A stretch of 64,000 nt of DNA from Hydrogenophilales bacterium 16-64-40 (lineage in GTDB: Bacteria > Pseudomonadota > Gammaproteobacteria > Burkholderiales > Thiobacillaceae), in contig NCGX01000009.1 of the NCBI GenBank assembly GCA_002256995.1, positions 62,001-126,000 on the forward strand, read 5' to 3'. Position 1 is the stretch's first letter. Each line of letters starts with the position of its first letter. The position numbers were made by a program, and so were the translations under genes. Below the pieces are notes generated by a model that did not search any database, had not been told where the DNA came from, and saw only the letters and a program-made list of their open reading frames with translations. Shown one piece after another: positions 57,798 to 64,000 of the stretch.

Positions 57798-58271
57798 ATG
57801 AACGACACCGCACTCAAAGCCTGGCTCGAAAACCAGGGTTTCCCCGCCGCAAACTCCCTGCAGCAGACCCTGCACGGCCGCATCGCCTACGCGATCACCC
57901 CGCTGATGTACGCTGCCCGCCTGGGCCGCATCGGCTACATCGGCGATTTGCTGTCGCGCGGCGCCGACCCGCGCGAGATGAATGCCGACGGCAACGGCGC
58001 GCTGTGGTTCGCCTGCTTCGCCGGCAGCGCGCCCTGCGTAAACGCCCTGATCAAGGCCGGCGCGCCGCTCGACAGCCAGAACGTCAACGGCGCCACCGCG
58101 CTGATCTACGCCGCCTCGGCCGGCAAGATCGAGATCGTCCAGCTGCTTCTCGACGCCAGCGCCGACGCCACGCTGGCAACCCTCGACGGATTCACCGCGC
58201 TGGATGTCGCGGCAACCCGCGCCTGCCTGGTGCTGTTGCGGGACAGCGCCAGGCAACTGCAGGCAGCATGA
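57798..58271 (+). CDS. Ankyrin-repeat protein
   Basis: 157 residues with about four ankyrin repeats (TPLMYAARLGRIGYIGDLLS, GNGALWFACFAGS, GATALIYAASAGKIEIVQLL, GFTALDVAA). A protein-protein interaction module, no signal peptide. Confidence 0.85.
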   Translation: MNDTALKAWLENQGFPAANSLQQTLHGRIAYAITPLMYAARLGRIGYIGDLLSRGADPREMNADGNGALWFACFAGSAPCVNALIKAGAPLDSQNVNGATALIYAASAGKIEIVQLLLDASADATLATLDGFTALDVAATRACLVLLRDSARQLQAA

Positions 58272-58302
58272 CCGGCGCGCCCGGTCCGGCGGGTGTTCTG
58301 CG

Positions 58303-58632
58303 ATGAAGAATTACATCCCCGAACTCAGCGAACAGCGCATGGTTATGCGCGCCCCCAATCGCCCGATCGATTTCGGGGCGGACCGCGATTACATTCTTTC
58401 CTGCCTGAAGGATGTTGAATCAAGCTTCGGCCTGCAGGGCTTCCCCGGTCTCGCCCCGGAACAGATCCCGGCCCGCGCGCTCATCAGGCAGTTTATCGTC
58501 TGGTGGCGCACGCTCGAACCCGCCAACGCGAGCCAGCAGACTGCCTACGCCCGATTGCCGGGCACCATCCGGCTCATCGACACTATTTCATCCTGGTGGG
58601 CGGAGCATGCCGGCAATGCGCAGGGGGATTGA
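58303..58632 (+). CDS. Hypothetical protein (109 aa), last gene of operon
   Basis: MKNYIPELSEQRMVMRAPNR start; Trp-rich FIVWWRTLEPAN and SSWWAEHAGNAQGD end. Not recognised. Starts 31 bases after the ankyrin gene. Confidence 0.6.
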   Translation: MKNYIPELSEQRMVMRAPNRPIDFGADRDYILSCLKDVESSFGLQGFPGLAPEQIPARALIRQFIVWWRTLEPANASQQTAYARLPGTIRLIDTISSWWAEHAGNAQGD

Positions 58633-59206
58633 GACAGGGGATGGAGCAGGAGGGCATGCATTCCGGAGTCGTGTTGCCTCAACCACTTGAGCTGCCAGGG
58701 CGGGCGCACAAACTTGAGGCTCAAGCTTGTCGAGTAAACCGAGGGCGACTCAGTTCCCAGACGGCCGGTGTACCTTAGCAAGCTGCCTGCGGCTGAGCTG
58801 GCATGGTTGGCAAGTCATCGGCCATAGCGGCCGGTGGCGCTCTGAGCAAATCACGTCTGCTATGTGCCGTAGACCGGCCGTTGACCAGAAATCCAGCTGT
58901 ATGGCTGCTTACTGAAACGCCCAACTCACCCTTCCGACCCTCTTGAGACATCGCGCTTCCGGCAGGTGAGCGGTCTTCTTCCCTGCTCAGAATTCAACCG
59001 GTATCAGTGGGCTGCCGCCCAATTAATACAAAACTTCTTTGCGATTTTCGAAAGTAAAGCTGAAAAAATCTGACGGTATAAACGGGGATCAGGTTGCCAT
59101 CGATTGCTTGTCATATTCCCTTGCGACGATGGGCGTATCCAAATAATTGCTGGAAGAACTGAGGTGGCACGGACTGCGGGAAGCAGCAGTGTGCGGCCTG
59201 GCAGCC
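58633..59206. other. Non-coding stretch before tonB-like gene
   Basis: 574 bases. Imperfect 11-bp hairpin ACAAACTTGAG/CTCAAGCTTGT at 58708-58730. From about 59020 the DNA becomes AT-rich and probably holds the next promoter. No gene seen. Confidence 0.45.
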
Positions 59207-60010
59207 ATGACGATGATCCCCGATGTGATGCGCCTACCGTTGACATTCAGCCTTTCCGGCGCGCTGCACGCCGCAGTCTTGTCAGGCTTCGTGCCGCCGC
59301 CGCCGCCGCCACCTCCCACTGGCCTGCCGTCGCCACCCATCCAGGTCCGCCTCTTTGATGAGCGTCCTGCCCAGGTAGCTGGGCTGATCCCTGTCGGCAT
59401 ACCAGACACCAGAACCGCCCAGGCACTGAATCCCAAGCTTCCCCAAGATCGCCATGCCTCTGTGGCCCCGTCGGCCCACGCGCCTGCCACGACACCAGCA
59501 GTGGAGCCGCCGGTCGTAGCAGTCGCGACGCCTGCAGCGGAGGCCGCGCCCCTATCCGAGATCGTAAGGGATCAGGTGCGTCACCCTGAGCCGTTGGATA
59601 GTGCCACTCTACCCCCCCAAGGAACGTCAGTCCTATCGCCTTCTGCACTCGCCAGCGCCGCGGTAATCGGGAACCTGCCAGAGTCGTCGGGCGGCGATCC
59701 ACCTAAGGCCCCAGACGTGTCCGCTGGCACGCTCGCCGCACCCTACCGGGCGCCTAAGGCCCTGCATTCCCCTGCCCCCGAGTACCCCGAAGAGGCCCGC
59801 TGGGAGAAGCGGACGGGACTGGCAACCCTAGGCTTCCGCGTGGAGGCCGACGGTTCGGTGGCAGAGGTCAGGATGCTGCATTCCTCTGGCCATGCTGACC
59901 TAGATGCAGCGGCGGTGGAGTCGCTGCGCCATTGGCGCTTCGTCTTTCCTACGGGGGGGGTGGGGCCTGCCTCTTGGTACCGCTACCTCTTTCGGTTCGA
60001 ATTGACCTGA
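59207..60010 (+). CDS. TonB-family protein
   Basis: 267 residues. N-terminal membrane anchor (LPLTFSLSGALHAAVLSGFV), Pro-rich spacer (eight consecutive Pro), and a C-terminal TonB domain (APEYPEEARWEKRTGLATLG and LDAAAVESLRHWRFVFPTGG). Energy transduction to outer-membrane receptors. A TTG at 59147 keeps the frame open; ATG 59207 is chosen. No exbBD are next to it. Confidence 0.8.
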   Translation: MTMIPDVMRLPLTFSLSGALHAAVLSGFVPPPPPPPPTGLPSPPIQVRLFDERPAQVAGLIPVGIPDTRTAQALNPKLPQDRHASVAPSAHAPATTPAVEPPVVAVATPAAEAAPLSEIVRDQVRHPEPLDSATLPPQGTSVLSPSALASAAVIGNLPESSGGDPPKAPDVSAGTLAAPYRAPKALHSPAPEYPEEARWEKRTGLATLGFRVEADGSVAEVRMLHSSGHADLDAAAVESLRHWRFVFPTGGVGPASWYRYLFRFELT

Positions 60011-60372
60011 TGCACTGGCAGAAGACATACCCGACCGGTATTTCGGGCGGACACCCATTTCAAGCGTGCGAACCACTGCACGCTGCGCATGCCTACCCGC
60101 AAATTTTATTAGGTAGAAAAAACCATGAAGCCTCTCCAACTTCAGCCGCCCCGATACAACGAACTCAATCTGCGCGAGGCATCCTCAATTCAGATGGCCC
60201 GCCGCGGGTGCTGCACATGCGCCAGCCATGGAGCGAGAAGAATATGAAGCGCTCAAATAAACCGGTTTCCGTCCACAGCGGAAACCGGTGTCGTCCGATT
60301 TGGACGATACCCCCGGCATCCCTTGCATTCCCTGCGGACGCCATCACACCCAACCGTATCTAGGAGAATCGC
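60011..60372 (+). promoter_or_regulatory. Leader region with strong hairpin upstream of the beta-propeller gene
   Basis: 362 bases without a convincing gene. ACCGGTTTCCG / CGGAAACCGGT (60261-60271 and 60279-60289) form an 11-bp perfect hairpin about 85 bases before the start codon. It could attenuate or protect the downstream mRNA. Confidence 0.45.
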
Positions 60373-63321
60373 ATGCAACACCATCATATCCGACGCAAGA
60401 CCCTGGCCGTGCTCGTCGCGGCCAGTCTGGCCACCATCTCCAGCGCCGCTCTGGCCGATAGCCCTGCCGACCACCACTACAAGCACGGCGACGACCTGCT
60501 GGTTAGCGAGATGCTCCCCACAGGCGTGCGCATCACCCCCGAGGCGGCCAGCGGCGCCCTGTTCCAGGCCCTCAATCCGGACCTGCCAACCAATCCCGAT
60601 TTCGTGGCCGGCCAGTCCGTGGCTACCAGCGTGAGCCCGGATGGCAACACCCTGCTCATCCTGACCAGCGGCTATAACCGCAATAACGGCCCCACCGGCA
60701 GTCGCGTAGCCGCCGAGTCCAACGAATACGTTTTCGTCTACGATATCTCCGTCGGCACACCCATCAAGCGCCAGGTCATCCAGGTACCCAACACCTTCAA
60801 CGGTATTGCCTGGAATCCCAGCGGTCTTGAGTTCTACGTGTCTGGCGGCGTCGACGACAACATCCATGTCTATGGCCTGCAAGCCGACACATGGACCGAA
60901 CAGGCCGCGATCGCTTTGGGCCATGGCAACGTTGGCTTGGGCATTAATGTGCGTCCGGTCGCTGCCGGGCTGGCAGTCACCCAGGACGGCAAACGCCTGG
61001 TGGTCGCCAACATGCAGAACGACAGCATCAGTGTGGTCGATCTGGTGACCCGTGCTGAAGTTGCCGAACTGGACCTGCGGCCTGGCAAGATCGATCCCGC
61101 CCAGACCGGCGTACCGGGCGGTTCCTATCTCTACTGGGTGGCGATCAAGGGCAACGGCAAAGCCTATGTAACCAGCCAGCGCGATAGCGAAGTGGTGGTA
61201 CTGGACATCGCCGCCGCCCAGCCCGCTGTGGTCAACCGTTTCAGCGTAGGCGGACAACCCAACAAGATGCTGCTGAACCGCGACCAGTCTCGCCTGTTCG
61301 TAGCCAACGGCAACAGCGACAGCGTCTCGGTGATCGACACCGAGGCCGACACCGTGCTGGATGAATTCAACGTCACCGCGCCCAAGCGCGTGATATCCAA
61401 GGCCGAAAAGCTGCGCGGCGCCAATCCAAACAGCCTGGCCTTGACGCCCGACGAACGCTTCCTGCTGGTCACCAACGGCGGCACCAACTCCGTCGCGGTG
61501 GTGAAGCTCGGCCAGTTTGAGAAAAAAAGCCGCTCCCAGAAGGGTGGCCGTGACGAAACACACGAGGATGAGCGGAAGAGCCGAGTGATCGGTCTGATCC
61601 CGACCGGCTGGTATCCCAACTCAGTGAGTTTGAGCAAAAACGGCGACACCCTGTATGTCGTCAACGGCAAGAGCAATACCGGCCCTAATCCGGGTGCCTG
61701 CCGCAACACCACCTCCACTGCAACAGGCTCACTCAGTGAATGCAGCGCCAACAACCAGTATGTCTGGCAACTTACCAAAGCGGGCTTCTTGAGCATGCCC
61801 ATGCCCGACGAGCGGGAACTGGCCCAGCTCACCTGGCAGGTAGCCAAGAACAATGGTTTCTCCCAGACCGGGAAGCATGCCATGGCCCAGGAAACGATGG
61901 CCTTCCTGCGCAGCAAGATCAAGCACGTGATTTATGTGGTGAAAGAAAACCGCACTTACGACCAGTTGCTGGGCGATCTGGAGAAAGGCAATGGCGACCC
62001 CAGCCTGACACTTTTTCCCGAACCCATCTCCCCCAACCACCACGCCTTGGCGCGCAAATATGTGACGCTGGATAATTTTCATGACAGCGGCAGCACCAGC
62101 AACGACGGCTGGAACTGGACGACCGCGGCGCGCACGACCGATTACACTGAAAAAACGACCATGGTGAGCTACGCCGGGCGCGGCTTTACCTACGATTGGG
62201 AAGGTGCCAACCGCAACATCAACGTCAGCCTGCCCACCTCCGCGGTACGCATCGCCGAAAATCCGGCCACGCCCGATGACCCGGACTTGCTGGCGGGTAC
62301 GGTGGACGTGGCCGCGCCCGACACTGCCGAGGAGGCCGGCGCCGGTTACCTGTGGGATGGCGCTTTGCGCGCCGGGCTCAGCATTCGGAACTACGGCTTC
62401 TTCGTCGGCAACCTGGCCAACTCCAATACGATGACTGAAGATGAATTGGCCCATCCCTATGCAAACAGCCTCGTGCAGGTTGGGCCGCGCAAGCAGGCGC
62501 TCGCGCCCCACACCGACCTCTATTTCCGCGGCTACGACCAGAACAACGCGGATTTCTATCTCCTGAAAGAGTGGGAACGCGAGTTTGACCAGTACGCCGC
62601 CAAGGGCGAACTGCCCAATCTGTCGTTTGTGCGTCTGCCCCACGACCATTTCGGTAACTACGGCACCGCCAAGTTCGGGGTGAATACCGTGGAAACGCAG
62701 ATGGCTGACAATGACTATGCCCTCGGCCTGCTGGTGGAAAAAGTAGCCAATAGTCCCTTCAAGGATGACACGCTGATCTTCATCGTCGAGGACGATGCAC
62801 AGAACGGACCTGATCATGTCGACGCTCACCGCAGTATTGCCTTTGTGGTTGGACCCTACGTGAAGCAAGGCGCACTGGTATCTGAGCATTACACCACCGT
62901 CAGCATGGTGCGCACGATCGAGGACATTCTCGGGATCAAGCCCATGGGCATCACCGATGGACTGGCGCTGCCCATGGCCGAGTTGTTCGAGAAGAAGAAG
63001 CGTCCATGGAGTCATACCGCCTTGATTCCCGAGGTGTTGCGCGCCACCGGATTGCCGTTGCCGGAACGCACTGCTGTCAACTCCCTGCCGACCACCGGCA
63101 TGACCACCATCTACGCGAAGCCCAAGCGCAGTGCCCAATACTGGAGCGAGGCGATGGACGGTCAGGACTTTTCGGTGGAGGACAACCTGGACGAGCCGCG
63201 CTTCAATCGCGCCTTGTGGCAGGGGCTGAAGGATGCCCCTTATCCCAGCGAGCGTCATGGCCGCGATCTGTCAGAGGATCGCGCCAAGCTGCTGGATAAG
63301 GTGAGCCTGCAGCGACGCTAA
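60373..63321 (+). CDS. Secreted bifunctional YVTN beta-propeller/phosphoesterase protein
   Basis: 982 residues. Signal peptide (TLAVLVAASLATISSAALA), YVTN-type propeller (about 60-480; SPDGNTLLILTSG, KRLVVANMQNDSISVVDL) and an alkaline-phosphatase-fold phosphoesterase (about 510-930; HVIYVVKENRTYDQLLGD, DDTLIFIVEDDAQNGPDHVDAHRS). Periplasmic or extracellular phosphoester cleavage is likely. Flanked by a TonB gene and a TonB-dependent receptor. TAGGAG precedes the ATG. Confidence 0.85.
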   Translation: MQHHHIRRKTLAVLVAASLATISSAALADSPADHHYKHGDDLLVSEMLPTGVRITPEAASGALFQALNPDLPTNPDFVAGQSVATSVSPDGNTLLILTSGYNRNNGPTGSRVAAESNEYVFVYDISVGTPIKRQVIQVPNTFNGIAWNPSGLEFYVSGGVDDNIHVYGLQADTWTEQAAIALGHGNVGLGINVRPVAAGLAVTQDGKRLVVANMQNDSISVVDLVTRAEVAELDLRPGKIDPAQTGVPGGSYLYWVAIKGNGKAYVTSQRDSEVVVLDIAAAQPAVVNRFSVGGQPNKMLLNRDQSRLFVANGNSDSVSVIDTEADTVLDEFNVTAPKRVISKAEKLRGANPNSLALTPDERFLLVTNGGTNSVAVVKLGQFEKKSRSQKGGRDETHEDERKSRVIGLIPTGWYPNSVSLSKNGDTLYVVNGKSNTGPNPGACRNTTSTATGSLSECSANNQYVWQLTKAGFLSMPMPDERELAQLTWQVAKNNGFSQTGKHAMAQETMAFLRSKIKHVIYVVKENRTYDQLLGDLEKGNGDPSLTLFPEPISPNHHALARKYVTLDNFHDSGSTSNDGWNWTTAARTTDYTEKTTMVSYAGRGFTYDWEGANRNINVSLPTSAVRIAENPATPDDPDLLAGTVDVAAPDTAEEAGAGYLWDGALRAGLSIRNYGFFVGNLANSNTMTEDELAHPYANSLVQVGPRKQALAPHTDLYFRGYDQNNADFYLLKEWEREFDQYAAKGELPNLSFVRLPHDHFGNYGTAKFGVNTVETQMADNDYALGLLVEKVANSPFKDDTLIFIVEDDAQNGPDHVDAHRSIAFVVGPYVKQGALVSEHYTTVSMVRTIEDILGIKPMGITDGLALPMAELFEKKKRPWSHTALIPEVLRATGLPLPERTAVNSLPTTGMTTIYAKPKRSAQYWSEAMDGQDFSVEDNLDEPRFNRALWQGLKDAPYPSERHGRDLSEDRAKLLDKVSLQRR

Positions 63322-63339
63322 GACCGTTTTTACGGCTTT

Positions 63340-63372
63340 TGGGTGGGCAGCCATGGCTGTCCGCCCATTTTT
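63340..63372 (+). terminator. Rho-independent terminator
   Basis: Stem TGGGTGGGCAGCC / GGCTGTCCGCCCA with G-U pairs, then TTTTT. Ends the beta-propeller transcript. Confidence 0.8.
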
Positions 63373-63451
63373 ACGTTCATTCCTGCAGGCCAAGCTTCAG
63401 TCCGATTACAAGCACCATTTTTGACCGTCTGCTCAAAACACACTCTGAAAA

Positions 63452-64000
63452 ATGAAACCTCATCACACTCCCTATCCCCTTAACGCGCTTTTCCTCGCTC
63501 TGACCGTTTTTTCATGCCAGCCCTACGCCGCCGACATCGAACCCACTCCTGAAATGGTGGTCACCGCCACCCGCGTCGAGCGTGAGGTGTTCAATACCCC
63601 CCAGGCGGTGACCGTGCTGGATGATCTGGCTGTCGAGCAGGCAAATGCCGGCACCACCCCGGACATCCTGTCCGGCGCGGAGGGTGTGCTCATCCAGAAA
63701 ACCAATTCCGGCGGCGGATCGCCTTTCATCCGCGGCCTCACCGGCAAGCAGGTGCTCATTCTGGTGGACGGGGTGCGGGTGAACAACTCCTACTACCGCT
63801 TTGGCCCCCACCAGTACCTCAACACGATCGACCCCAACCTGGTCGAGCGCATCGAGGTCGTGCGCGGCCCAACCTCGGTGCTCTACGGCAGCGACGCCCT
63901 GGCTGGCGTGATCAACGTCATTACCCGTAAACGTGCGGATTTTTCCGGCGCGCGGGGGGCGGATGGGCTGGCGGTCTTGCACGGCGCAAGCGCCGATGCG
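63452..64000 (+). CDS. TonB-dependent outer-membrane receptor, partial
   Basis: 183 codons visible, cut by the window end. Signal-like N-terminus (ALFLALTVFSCQPYAADI), TonB box-like EMVVTATR, and plug domain (ILSGAEGVLIQKTNSGGGSP, FIRGLTGKQVLILVDGVRVN, VRGPTSVLYGSDALAGVINV). BtuB/CirA-like. The adjacent TonB and phosphoesterase genes suggest joint uptake of a ligand. Confidence 0.9.
   Translation, partial: MKPHHTPYPLNALFLALTVFSCQPYAADIEPTPEMVVTATRVEREVFNTPQAVTVLDDLAVEQANAGTTPDILSGAEGVLIQKTNSGGGSPFIRGLTGKQVLILVDGVRVNNSYYRFGPHQYLNTIDPNLVERIEVVRGPTSVLYGSDALAGVINVITRKRADFSGARGADGLAVLHGASADA

Noticed and set aside
61729-63258. Long minus-strand open frame inside the beta-propeller/phosphoesterase gene
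   Set aside because: His/Gly/Arg-rich antisense product of GC-rich coding DNA; no domain, and the plus-strand gene is certain.

Overview
The window is GC-rich chromosomal DNA from a proteobacterium, most likely a betaproteobacterium. The icd / rluE / nudJ / mnmA neighbourhood, an earP-efp pair with an arginine-32-type EF-P, and the general gene content fit a Thiobacillus-like or related Nitrosomonadales organism. The genus is an inference. Both edges cut genes: a pyruvate kinase at the left (minus strand) and a TonB-dependent receptor at the right (plus strand).

Layout. 1-9.7 kb: pyruvate kinase, a PAS protein, alpha-glucan phosphorylase, a histone H1-like protein, the phoH / DUF4197 / secreted-protein operon, and a HIRAN plus PQQ-type dehydrogenase pair. 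9.7-16.8 kb: a MITE-like palindromic element touches the start codon of tsaB, followed by rimI, a family 4 uracil-DNA glycosylase, an FKBP-methyltransferase fusion, a phosphodiesterase, LemA, two TPM-domain proteins, NfeD and an SPFH protein. 16.8-22.4 kb: a lower-GC accessory island. It holds two integron-type gene cassettes without an integrase. The first cassette's attC site is split by an IS3-family insertion with a CAG target duplication. An AIPR-family gene and a broken mqsA-type toxin-antitoxin locus follow. 22.4-47.4 kb: mainly housekeeping genes (glnS, a ParE/Phd module, mnmA, nudJ, rluE, icd, csp, earP, efp, dnaE, acylphosphatase, metG), a TetR-controlled RND efflux operon, a DODA-type dioxygenase, HU, HIT and an FmdB-type zinc ribbon. 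A strong sRNA candidate follows dnaE. 47.6-58.6 kb: a tightly packed, co-directional run of 17 genes. It combines a large AAA+ ATPase, an FAD oxidoreductase, a GST, SelO, an FAH-family protein, a Rieske protein, a Cca-like HD protein with a degenerate HD motif, an ankyrin protein and eight small proteins I do not recognise. 59.2-64 kb: a TonB-family protein, a secreted beta-propeller/phosphoesterase protein and a TonB-dependent receptor, plausibly one outer-membrane uptake system.

The two most interesting regions are the island at 16.8-21.9 kb and the 17-gene operon at 47.6-58.6 kb. In the island, three successive host genes each show a PD-(D/E)XK-like nuclease signature. Two of them lie in integron cassettes whose complementary core sites can be read directly from the sequence. 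I know no described system matching the content of the 17-gene operon.
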